Of a stretch of DNA of 5,552 nt, positions 1 through 5,552 are shown piece after piece. Every line of letters begins with the position of its first letter. Position 1 is the stretch's first letter. A model generated the notes under the pieces. That model searched no databases, was not told where the DNA came from, and saw only the letters and a list, made by a program, of their open reading frames with translations. Made by a program: the position numbers and the translations under genes. Source of the stretch: Peptostreptococcaceae bacterium (GTDB taxonomy: Bacteria; Bacillota; Clostridia; Peptostreptococcales; Anaerovoracaceae); the NCBI GenBank assembly GCA_016650115.1, contig JAENWI010000112.1, positions 1-5,552 on the forward strand, read 5' to 3'.

Positions 1-822
1 TTCAGCATGTCTGTGCGGGGTGGCGATAAAGAACTTAAGAATTATGTTTTAAATGAAGATGGTTATGAATGGCTTGGAACTGAATACAAAAGCAAATCCA
101 GACTTTATCCCCGCACCATACAAGTAACCGGGGACAGCGGTAAAAAACTAAAAAAAACCGTGCATGAAAAACAGGTGATTTTCTACAGCGAAAAATATGA
201 TAAGCGTGCTAAGGCTGAACGGGCAGCAACAATTGCAAAAGCGCAGGAGCTGATTGCTCATCCTGGCAAATACACACACGCCACTTCCTATGGAGCTGCG
301 GGATATGTTAAGAATATTGACTTTGACAAAGAGACAGGTGAGATACTCACTCCAAGCACGTCACTTGAATTAGACATAGACAAACTAAGAGAGGAAGAAG
401 CCCTTGATGGATATTATGCAATCATCACCAGTGAGTATGAGGAAACTTCTGACCGCATCATTGAAATGTATCGCGGGCTTTGGAAAATCGAGGAATCCTT
501 CAGGGTCACCAAAAGCGACCTGGAAGCACGGCCTGTATTTGTTTCAAGAGAAGATCATATTGAAGCTCATTTTCTCACTTGTTTTGTGGCACTCTTAATT
601 GCAAGGATATTAGAAATGAAGACTAATCACAAATACAGCATTACCAGATTGCTTGAAAGTTTAAAAAAAGCAGAATGCTCTTTTGCACAGCAAAACTACT
701 ATCTATTCAATTACTGTGACGATTTGTTATTAGACCTAAGCGCAATCTTTGATATCGATTTTACCAAAAGGATACGCGGTTTAGGGGAAATAAAAAAGAT
801 TTTAGCTAACACAAAAAAATGA
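1..822 (+). CDS. IS1634/IS4-type DDE transposase, C-terminal part (5' end outside window)
   Basis: This is the C-terminal 273 residues of a cut-and-paste transposase, which would bind the ends of its insertion sequence and catalyse its movement. The reading frame is open through base 1, so the ATG at 7 is almost certainly internal. IS1634-type transposases are usually about twice this length. The recognisable core is the block Y-R-G-L-W-K-I-E-E-S-F-R-V-T-K near 469-513. This is the family form of the IS4 Y-(2)-R-(3)-E-(6)-K signature, with the arginine directly after the tyrosine, and it carries the catalytic Glu (codon 490-492). It is followed by a typical E-A-R-P-V-F-V-S segment and an H-I-E-A-H-F helix. 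The two catalytic Asp residues should lie upstream of the window. The visible half has no stop or frameshift, so the gene may be intact. The family call is firm; the exact element is not identified. Confidence 0.9.
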   Translation, partial: FSMSVRGGDKELKNYVLNEDGYEWLGTEYKSKSRLYPRTIQVTGDSGKKLKKTVHEKQVIFYSEKYDKRAKAERAATIAKAQELIAHPGKYTHATSYGAAGYVKNIDFDKETGEILTPSTSLELDIDKLREEEALDGYYAIITSEYEETSDRIIEMYRGLWKIEESFRVTKSDLEARPVFVSREDHIEAHFLTCFVALLIARILEMKTNHKYSITRLLESLKKAECSFAQQNYYLFNYCDDLLLDLSAIFDIDFTKRIRGLGEIKKILANTKK

Positions 823-852
823 CTTGTATCGCTACAACTTTCTGACAAAAAC

Positions 853-898
853 AAACAGCCTGAGAGCCTTTATTTGCAAGGACTCGCGGCTGTTTTTT
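853..898 (+). terminator. Rho-independent terminator after transposase, probably bidirectional
   Basis: An interrupted hairpin pairs AAACAGCC (853-860) with GGCTGTTT (888-895), GAG (862-864) with CTC (883-885), and CCTT (867-870) with AAGG (878-881), around the loop TATTTGC. It is followed by a run of six T at 893-898, as expected for factor-independent termination of the transposase transcript. Read on the minus strand, the same stem is followed by a T-rich run (GTTTGTTTTTG), so it could also stop transcription arriving from the right. It should shield the downstream genes from insertion-sequence transcription. Confidence 0.8.
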
Positions 899-923
899 CG
901 TTTCATTTGCTGCAGAAGAAAAG

Positions 924-952
924 ATAATAGCACACAGGGACAAATTTGTCAA
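924..952 (-). promoter_or_regulatory. Minus-strand SigA-type promoter-like sequence facing into the insertion sequence
   Basis: On the minus strand, TTGACA (complement of 947-952) is followed after exactly 17 bases by TATTAT (complement of 924-929). That is a perfect -35 box and a five-of-six -10 box at the optimal spacing. The -35 region overlaps the palindrome GACAAATTTGTC (939-950). Transcription would start near 917 and run left into the terminator hairpin, giving at most about a 70-base RNA and no protein. It may be the terminal-repeat copy of the transposase promoter. Activity is unproven. Confidence 0.4.
939..950. repeat. 12-base perfect palindrome GACAAATTTGTC
   Basis: This perfect inverted repeat without a spacer sits at the presumed right end of the insertion sequence and overlaps the minus-strand -35 box. 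It could be part of the transposase-binding end or an operator. A chance palindrome of this length in AT-rich DNA is also possible. Confidence 0.4.
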
Positions 953-1097
953 TAACAAGCAGCTGAAAAAATACTAACGTTTCCTATTGGTACAACGGGT
1001 ATTTTCAAATAGGGGTTAACAGTATATTTTAGGGAAAGCAGGGGAATAAAATTCATATTGGAAACGAAGAAATGTTGATTTTTAAATGCGCTTTTGT

Positions 1098-1126
1098 TTG
1101 ATATTCAACTTTTCATGTAGTATAAT
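1098..1126 (+). promoter_or_regulatory. SigA-type promoter for the zinc-ribbon/PEPCK-like/UPF0182 genes
   Basis: A -35 box TTGATA (1098-1103, five of six to consensus) and a perfect -10 box TATAAT (1121-1126) are separated by the optimal 17 bases. The start of transcription is expected around 1132-1134, giving a leader of about 50 bases before the ATG at 1186. An AT-rich inverted repeat, AATATA-N6-TATATT (1124-1141), covers the -10 box and start region and could be a repressor site, though such AT-rich symmetry is weak evidence. This is the only strong + strand promoter seen ahead of the three-gene cluster. Confidence 0.8.
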
Positions 1127-1170
1127 ATATTAATCTATATTGATGGAACCGAAGTGAAATAAGAGTTCTA

Positions 1171-1178
1171 AGAAGGAG
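1171..1178 (+). promoter_or_regulatory. Ribosome binding site of the zinc-ribbon gene
   Basis: AGAAGGAG lies seven bases before the ATG at 1186. It is a strong Shine-Dalgarno match at ideal spacing and fixes that ATG as the start. Confidence 0.85.
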
Positions 1179-1185
1179 AAAAAGC

Positions 1186-2571
1186 ATGTTTTGTAGAAAA
1201 TGTGGTAAAAAACTAGATTTACATGATAAGTTTTGCAATATTTGCGGTGAACCTGTTGTCTTAGAGGGAGTGGGAGAAACTACTATTGTACCAGAACCAC
1301 CTAAAGATTTAGTCTGGAATGTTGAAGGGTTTCCAAAGGATAAAAAAGTAGAAGATGTTATTTTTGACTGGAAAACAGACAGCCAAGGTGAAGACTTCGT
1401 CGTTGATGATTTTTATATCAATGAAAATAAAAATGTCTCAGCCCAAAAGTTACTTGATCAGGAATTAGAAAAAATAAATAGAAATAATATAACCAGGGAA
1501 GAAGCAATTCTTGCAGCGCAAGCGATTACTGCAGCACAGACAATTACTGCAGCACAGACAATTAATGAAACACAAACAGTTTCAACCGCTCGCAGGATTT
1601 TTTCTGAAGAAATAAAAAGTGATTTAGAGGAAATAGCTAAAAAAACAGAGAAATATCAAGAAACCAAAGATTTGGAAGTTCAATCAGAAGTTGAAGCTGA
1701 ATCAGAACCCAACCCAGAACCAGGTGCTGAACCACAATCAGAAACCGAAACAGCCGCAGCCGCAGCGACCGCGAATGACATAGAAACCATGAATGTTCCA
1801 AATAAAACAGAATTAAAATATGATGATATATTTGTTGAAGAGGAAGAAGAACCGAAACGCAAAGGTTTCACTTTTGCCAGATTTTTACTGGTATTGCTGA
1901 TACTTTTAATCATTCTGGAAGGTGCATTTCTGGGATTTAAATATTATATGCCAGACAATCCATATTTCAAAATTGTGGATAACAAAGTGATGCAGGCAGT
2001 TTTAACTGTTGAAAGCTGGCTTCAGGTAAAAGAACCAGCAGAAGTGACGCCAAAGGTTGAAGAACCAGTTATTGAGGAATCTGTGGCAAAGGAGCCGGTC
2101 GTGGAAGAACCAGTCAACCCGTTTCCGGAAAATAAGAACATAAAAGAAATATCAATGAATCCAAACCTTGTTTATGTGTCGGGCAAAGATTATGGCACAG
2201 CAGACATTAATAAGTCCCTTCCTGTCATCGAAAGCACAGACCAGGTTATAGATACTATCGTTGAATATGATTCAAAATGGATTGATTATGTGAATAGCGG
2301 GGAGAAAGGGGTACTGGCATTGATCGCACCTGGGAGCCAGGCGGAGAAAAATGCGCTGAGTTTTACAAAAGCAGGTAAAATAAAAGAAACTTTCAATTCC
2401 CTTGAAATTGGGGAAGTCAGGAAAGGCACAAAAGGATATTATATTTGGGTTCGGGAAGAAATAGATATACTTGAAAATAATTTAAGCACAACAAAAGTCT
2501 ACAACTGGATTTATCAGCTTACGCCAGTTGAAAATCAGATGAAAATAGTAAACTATTTATCATATAAGTAA
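1186..2571 (+). CDS. Zinc-ribbon, single-pass membrane protein with acidic linkers and an NTF2-like outer domain
   Basis: The 461-residue product starts with a zinc ribbon: C3, C6, C17 and C20 form C-x2-C-x10-C-x2-C. Residues 31-223 are a long, low-complexity, mostly acidic region. It includes four hexapeptide repeats (110-133), a Glu/Pro-rich stretch (about 164-188), an Ala run (190-194) and an acidic cluster (218-222). K224-R225-K226 then precedes one hydrophobic helix (about 229-252). By the positive-inside rule the zinc ribbon is cytoplasmic and the C-terminal part is outside. A Pro/Glu/Val linker with EEPV-type repeats (289-312) leads to a folded domain (about 330-461). Its pattern (helices, then Y-Y-I-W-V, then Y-N-W-I-Y-Q-L and a K-I-V-N-Y end) resembles the NTF2-like C-terminal domain of TcaA/YvbJ-type zinc-ribbon proteins. 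Such proteins are often annotated only as zinc-ribbon domain-containing, and the substrate or partner is unknown. It is first in a likely operon behind a strong promoter. A membrane sensor or scaffold role is inference. Confidence 0.85.
   Translation: MFCRKCGKKLDLHDKFCNICGEPVVLEGVGETTIVPEPPKDLVWNVEGFPKDKKVEDVIFDWKTDSQGEDFVVDDFYINENKNVSAQKLLDQELEKINRNNITREEAILAAQAITAAQTITAAQTINETQTVSTARRIFSEEIKSDLEEIAKKTEKYQETKDLEVQSEVEAESEPNPEPGAEPQSETETAAAAATANDIETMNVPNKTELKYDDIFVEEEEEPKRKGFTFARFLLVLLILLIILEGAFLGFKYYMPDNPYFKIVDNKVMQAVLTVESWLQVKEPAEVTPKVEEPVIEESVAKEPVVEEPVNPFPENKNIKEISMNPNLVYVSGKDYGTADINKSLPVIESTDQVIDTIVEYDSKWIDYVNSGEKGVLALIAPGSQAEKNALSFTKAGKIKETFNSLEIGEVRKGTKGYYIWVREEIDILENNLSTTKVYNWIYQLTPVENQMKIVNYLSYK
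1513..1584 (+). repeat. Four 18-base tandem repeats inside the zinc-ribbon gene
   Basis: Units start at 1513, 1531, 1549 and 1567 and encode AAQAIT, AAQTIT, AAQTIN and ETQTVS (residues 110-133). Units two and three differ at a single base, the first unit is slightly diverged, and the fourth is degenerate. The near-identity of the middle copies at DNA level points to recent slippage or duplication. The protein segment would be a flexible or helical spacer in the cytoplasmic linker, and its copy number probably varies between strains. Confidence 0.85.
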
Positions 2572-2601
2572 GATACAACTAGGAAGTAAGATACAATAAA
2601 G
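2566..2601 (+). repeat. 18-base tandem duplication across the stop codon of the zinc-ribbon gene
   Basis: AAGTAAGATACAA occurs perfectly at 2566-2578 and again at 2584-2596. The full 18-base units (2566-2583 and 2584-2601) match at 15 positions. The first copy contains the TAA stop of the zinc-ribbon gene. This looks like a small local duplication that lengthened the intergenic gap. No binding function is evident. Confidence 0.7.
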
Positions 2602-2630
2602 CCTAGCAGCAAGGCATTGCAAAGAATAGA

Positions 2631-2637
2631 AAGAGAG
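2631..2637 (+). promoter_or_regulatory. Weak ribosome binding site supporting the GTG start at 2647
   Basis: The purine run AAGAGAG ends nine bases before GTG 2647. The alternative in-frame start, TTG at 2617, has only AAGG two bases upstream, which is too close. The purine run therefore favours GTG, although the match is modest. Confidence 0.45.
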
Positions 2638-2646
2638 CGTGATATC

Positions 2647-4314
2647 GTGTCAACCAGGGCTTATTTTAAGAGGGAAGAAATTACCTCAGGCAACATTGCC
2701 TTTTCTCGTTCAAGAACCACAATAGAAACGGCTTTTTATGGAAACAATGTGGAAAAAATTATTGATTTGAAGAAAGCTTACTTTATGGCCAAGGATTCAC
2801 CAGGGGTTATAGAAACGGATATGCCGGTATACAAACCGGAAGAAGTAGGTTTGCCTGACGGGGCAAATGTTTTATTACAGAATGATGGTGAAACGGTAGG
2901 AAGATTTGCGGGTGCAAGAGTAATACTTGGAGAAGTTGGTGTTGTAGAAACAGAAATCACCAAGGTTTTAAGAGAGTCTATCTATTTTACAAGATTTAAA
3001 AAGATGTATCATTCTGAAACCTATATCGGTCTGGATAAGGACTTTATTGTAAAAGCGCATCTTCTGATTCCTGAAACGCATGAAAATGCCATGTACAACT
3101 GGATGTTGAATTTTCAGTATATCAATGATTTTTATGATGAAATGTATAAGGATTCAAAACCGATTGGAAATGAACCGGACATATATATTCTGTCAGACCC
3201 TGATTTTTCGCACCCAAGCTTTCCAAATGGTCTTGCCTATTTTGATCCTGAGCATAATTGTGCCTGCCTTTTAGGTATGAGATATTTTGGCGAATTGAAA
3301 AAAGGTACATTAACCCTTGCATGGAGTATTGCAAATAGAAACGGATATGTAGCATGCCATGGCGGACTGAAGAGGATGACAAAAAAAGACGGAGACAGTT
3401 ACGTAATGGGTGTTTTCGGATTATCTGGATCTGGAAAATCAACGTTAACACATGCGAAGCATGAAGGTAAATACAAAGTTTCTGTTCTTCATGACGACTC
3501 TTATATTATTTCAACGGAGAATGGATCAGCTGTTGCGCTTGAACCTTCCTATTTTGACAAGACACAGGATTACCCGCTATCTTCAGAAGCTAATAAATTT
3601 TTAATCTCAGCACAGAATTGTGGGGCCACAGTTGATGAAGATGGAAAAGTAGTGCTTGTAACGGAAGATATCAGAAATGGGAACGGCAGGGCTATCAAAT
3701 CAAAGCTATGGTCACCAGACAGAGTAGATAAAATGAATGACCCGGTAAATGCTATTGTATGGCTAATGAAGGATCGTTCTCTTCCACCAGTTGTTAAAAT
3801 TGAAGACCCTGTTCTGGCTTCTGTTATGGGTGCCTGCCTTGCAACAAAAAGATCTACTGCTGAAAAGCTTCAGAATGGGGTAGATATAAACGCTTTAGTT
3901 TTTGAACCATATGCAAATCCATTTAGAACCTACCCTCTTATTGAGGATTACAATAAATTCAAGTATTTGTTTGAAAATAAAAAAGTGGAATGTTATATAA
4001 TTAATACAGGAAGTTTCTTAGAGAAAAAAATACCGAAAGAAGTTTCAATTAAAATTGTTGAAGAAATTGTTGATGGAACTGGTGAATTTAAAAACTTCGG
4101 CAGATTAGGAGATATTATAAAGACAATGGATATACCTGGTTTTGAACCACCGTTTGGAGAAAAGTCATACGTTGACATTTTACTCGCAGGATTCCAGGGC
4201 AGATTGGGATACCTTGATTCTTTAAAGGAATTCAAAAGTGGAAGAGATAATCTTCCAGAAGAAGCATTCCAGGCAATCCGAGATATTGCGGACACATTAA
4301 GCAGACTGGATTAA
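2647..4314 (+). CDS. Divergent ATP-dependent phosphoenolpyruvate carboxykinase (PckA) superfamily protein
   Basis: Classical PckA converts oxaloacetate and ATP to phosphoenolpyruvate, CO2 and ADP. This 555-residue protein (E. coli PckA has 540) keeps the core order. Y-F-G-E-L-K-K-G has K218/K219 at the metal-binding Lys. H238 (A-C-H-G-G) lies 19 residues after K219, as His does after Lys in E. coli. The P-loop G-L-S-G-S-G-K-S-T is at 258-266, the Asp pair at 283-284, T-E-D-I-R at 339-343 (PckA T-E-N-T-R), L-P-P at 379-381, and I-I-N-T-G at 451-455. Two things differ: the TGRSPKDK substrate motif is not recognisable (G-R-F-A-G-A-R at 85-91 is roughly in its place), and EHGW after the Asp pair is replaced by S-Y-I-I. 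Automated annotation would probably say PEPCK (ATP); the true substrate is uncertain. The GTG start is preferred; TTG 2617 would add ten residues. It lies 75 bases after the zinc-ribbon gene and 68 before the UPF0182 gene, with no terminator on either side. Confidence 0.8.
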   Translation: MSTRAYFKREEITSGNIAFSRSRTTIETAFYGNNVEKIIDLKKAYFMAKDSPGVIETDMPVYKPEEVGLPDGANVLLQNDGETVGRFAGARVILGEVGVVETEITKVLRESIYFTRFKKMYHSETYIGLDKDFIVKAHLLIPETHENAMYNWMLNFQYINDFYDEMYKDSKPIGNEPDIYILSDPDFSHPSFPNGLAYFDPEHNCACLLGMRYFGELKKGTLTLAWSIANRNGYVACHGGLKRMTKKDGDSYVMGVFGLSGSGKSTLTHAKHEGKYKVSVLHDDSYIISTENGSAVALEPSYFDKTQDYPLSSEANKFLISAQNCGATVDEDGKVVLVTEDIRNGNGRAIKSKLWSPDRVDKMNDPVNAIVWLMKDRSLPPVVKIEDPVLASVMGACLATKRSTAEKLQNGVDINALVFEPYANPFRTYPLIEDYNKFKYLFENKKVECYIINTGSFLEKKIPKEVSIKIVEEIVDGTGEFKNFGRLGDIIKTMDIPGFEPPFGEKSYVDILLAGFQGRLGYLDSLKEFKSGRDNLPEEAFQAIRDIADTLSRLD

Positions 4315-4367
4315 ATTGATATTATTGCGGAAGTGCAATTAATATATCGTTAGTGCCAATGCATTAA

Positions 4368-4375
4368 AAGGGAGG
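4368..4375 (+). promoter_or_regulatory. Strong ribosome binding site that sets the TTG start of the UPF0182 gene
   Basis: AAGGGAGG lies seven bases before TTG 4383. The strong match and good spacing identify this TTG as the start. The resulting protein begins with a short basic stretch and then the first membrane helix, as expected for the family. Confidence 0.85.
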
Positions 4376-4382
4376 AATTACA

Positions 4383-5552
4383 TTGAAGAAGGGGAAAATA
4401 GGAATAAGAGGATTACTGATTGTCATACTGCTTTTAGGGGTCTTATTTATGAGCTTAATCGGCTATATCACCGATTTCTTATGGTTTAAAGAACTGGGAT
4501 ATACAACAGTATTTTTTACAAAAATGTTTACTCAGTTAAAAATTGGGATACCGGCATTTATAGTTATTACTCTGATAACATATATCTATTTGAAATTGCT
4601 GAAAAGAGGGTATTTCAAAAAAATCGAGTCGCAGGATGTACCGAATGAAAAATTGCTGAATAAAATGACATGGGGCCTGGCCGCAGTCTTCTCAGCCATC
4701 TTTTCTTTCGTAATCGTTTCACAACTTTGGTTTGAAATTTTGAGATTTATCAACAGCACATCATTTGGAATAAAAGATCCAATGTATAACTTGGATATTT
4801 CTTTTTATGTGTTTAAGCTAGACTTTATTACACAGTTGAATCAACTAATGATCGGTGTTTTAATCGGATTTGGTGTTATTACAGTGGTGTATTATCTTAT
4901 ACTTATGTCTTTAAGGAAACCGGAAGTCTTTGAAACGGCTGAAGAACCTCAAGACGAGACAAGATATGACGGGTCCGCGGGGACGAAGCAGCAAGGTTTT
5001 GGAAGTTTTGGAAACATGGGCGGACTTGGAGATATTCTAGGCAAAGCATTTGGCGGTGCCGGGAATATGAACACTCCTTTTAACAAGAAAAAGCAGTTCG
5101 ATGATGAAAACTTTATGAGACTTATGGGAATTGCATCGAAACAACTGATTGTCATTGGCGTTCTGTTTTTTGTAATGCTAGGTGTTAATTTCTATTTGAA
5201 GCAGTTTGGTTTACTGTATTCAAAGACGGATCTTCTTTATGGAGCAGGCTTTACTGACGCAAACGTTACTCTTTGGGTTTATAGAATATTAATTGTATTT
5301 TCCTTGGTTGCAGCGGCAGTTTTTGCTTTTGGAATTTTAAAGAAAAAATACAGATTAATGTTGACAGTTCCTGTAATTATGATTGTGGTTGGACTTATTG
5401 GATCAGGCGCAGCAATGGTAGTTCAAAATTTCATTGTATCGCCAGATGAAATAACCAAAGAAAGCCAGTACCTTGAAAGAAATATTCAATTTACGCAAAA
5501 GGCATACGGGCTGAATGATGTAACAATAAAACCTTTTGCTGCAAGTAATCAA
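4383..5552 (+). CDS. UPF0182 (COG1615) family multi-pass membrane protein, N-terminal part (3' end outside window)
   Basis: The frame is open from TTG 4383 to the last base, giving 390 residues of a family whose members are usually around 900. Seven hydrophobic helices can be seen, at about 11-29, 51-71, 97-115, 152-176, 254-272, 297-318 and 325-349. This matches the family's N-terminal membrane region, after which a large extracytoplasmic part should follow beyond the window. Family-typical stretches include F-G-I-K-D-P-M-Y (128-135), the following D-I-S-F-Y-V-F-K-L (138-146), G-A-G-F-T-D (287-292), and V-S-P-D-E-I with Y-L-E-R-N-I-Q-F-T-Q-K-A-Y-G-L (352-377). The loop between helices four and five is long, starts charged, and has a Gly-rich segment (about 204-228). 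No reaction is established for this family. It is third in a likely operon with the zinc-ribbon and PEPCK-like genes. The family call is confident; the function is unknown. Confidence 0.9.
   Translation, partial: MKKGKIGIRGLLIVILLLGVLFMSLIGYITDFLWFKELGYTTVFFTKMFTQLKIGIPAFIVITLITYIYLKLLKRGYFKKIESQDVPNEKLLNKMTWGLAAVFSAIFSFVIVSQLWFEILRFINSTSFGIKDPMYNLDISFYVFKLDFITQLNQLMIGVLIGFGVITVVYYLILMSLRKPEVFETAEEPQDETRYDGSAGTKQQGFGSFGNMGGLGDILGKAFGGAGNMNTPFNKKKQFDDENFMRLMGIASKQLIVIGVLFFVMLGVNFYLKQFGLLYSKTDLLYGAGFTDANVTLWVYRILIVFSLVAAAVFAFGILKKKYRLMLTVPVIMIVVGLIGSGAAMVVQNFIVSPDEITKESQYLERNIQFTQKAYGLNDVTIKPFAASNQ
4996..5013 (+). repeat. Two 9-base tandem repeats in the Gly-rich loop of the UPF0182 gene
   Basis: GTTTTGGAA is present twice in direct succession. 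The copies fall in the part encoding Q-G-F-G-S-F-G-N (residues 204-211), at the start of the glycine-rich loop. This suggests the loop has grown by local duplication. Confidence 0.6.

Larger units (their letters stand above)
1..952 (+). mobile_element. Right part of an IS1634/IS4-family insertion sequence; right boundary approximate
   Basis: The transposase tail, and probably the hairpin terminator behind it, belong to an insertion sequence that enters the window from the left. The right terminal inverted repeat cannot be proven because the left end is not in the window. The best candidate for the right end is the region around 924-952, where a 12-base palindrome and a promoter-like sequence pointing into the element are found. 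Terminal repeats of many insertion sequences carry inward-facing promoter elements, so a matching sequence upstream of the transposase start would settle the boundary. The end coordinate given here is an inference. Confidence 0.45.
823..1185. other. Non-coding interval between transposase and zinc-ribbon gene
   Basis: These 363 bases have no credible coding frame. In order they hold a short inverted repeat directly after the transposase stop (TTGTA-tcgc-TACAA, 824-837), a bidirectional-looking hairpin terminator (853-898), a minus-strand promoter-like pair (924-952) overlapping a 12-base palindrome (939-950), a weak SigB-like match (979-1002), the main promoter of the downstream genes (1098-1126) with an AT-rich inverted repeat across its -10 box (1124-1141), and a Shine-Dalgarno site (1171-1178). 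The junction between insertion sequence and host DNA probably lies within roughly 900-960. I see nothing recognisable in 1003-1097. Confidence 0.7.

Noticed and set aside
404..598. 64-residue + strand open frame inside the transposase
   Set aside because: It lies wholly within the transposase in another frame, has no ribosome binding site of note, and its product has no domain character.
1680..1913. 77-residue minus-strand open frame, Ser/Ala-rich
   Set aside because: It is the complement of the acidic, Ala-rich linker of the zinc-ribbon gene. The composition is explained by the low-complexity coding sequence on the + strand.
2601..2615. Short inverted repeat GCCT...AGGC before the PEPCK-like gene
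   Set aside because: A four-base stem without a T tract is expected by chance and does not support a terminator or riboswitch.
2778..3451. Two minus-strand open frames (2778-2963 and 3122-3451) under the PEPCK-like gene
   Set aside because: Both are shadows of a strongly supported + strand gene, with no promoter or ribosome binding site seen and no recognisable protein features.
3993..4295. 100-residue minus-strand open frame
   Set aside because: It overlaps the conserved C-terminal part of the PEPCK-like gene and has no independent support.
4324..4339. Short hairpin ATTGC-ggaagt-GCAAT between the PEPCK-like and UPF0182 genes
   Set aside because: It has only five base pairs and no following T run, so it is not a credible terminator, and the genes are kept as one likely transcript.
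4949..5155. 68-residue minus-strand open frame, Pro/Ser-rich
   Set aside because: It is the complement of the Gly-rich loop of the UPF0182 gene. The proline content simply mirrors the GGN glycine codons.

Overview
The window is AT-rich DNA that reads like a low-G+C Gram-positive anaerobe, most likely a member of the Clostridia. The signs are strong purine-rich Shine-Dalgarno sites, a near-consensus SigA-type promoter, use of TTG/GTG starts, and the protein families present. The genus cannot be fixed from the sequence. All recognised genes lie on the + strand.

Layout. Positions 1-822 are the C-terminal half of an IS1634/IS4-type DDE transposase; its start and the left end of the insertion sequence lie outside the window. 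Positions 823-1185 hold no gene. This stretch contains a strong, probably bidirectional hairpin terminator (853-898), a promoter-like sequence on the minus strand that faces back into the element (924-952), and the main + strand promoter TTGATA-17-TATAAT (1098-1126). That promoter leads into three co-directional genes with gaps of 75 and 68 bases and no visible terminator between them: (i) a 461-residue single-pass membrane protein with an N-terminal four-cysteine zinc ribbon (1186-2571); (ii) a 555-residue protein of the ATP-dependent phosphoenolpyruvate carboxykinase (PEPCK) superfamily (2647-4314); (iii) the first 390 residues of a UPF0182 (COG1615) multi-pass membrane protein, cut by the window end (4383-5552).

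How they may work together. The spacing suggests one operon, so the three products probably serve one process at the membrane, but none of them gives that process away. The PEPCK-like protein is the most interesting: its P-loop, metal ligands and TEDIR arginine align with classical PckA, but the TGRSPKDK substrate motif and the EHGW residues after the metal-binding Asp pair are absent. It may be a divergent PEPCK or a nucleotide-dependent enzyme with another substrate. No CRISPR array, tRNA, rRNA, toxin-antitoxin pair or recognisable defence system was seen.
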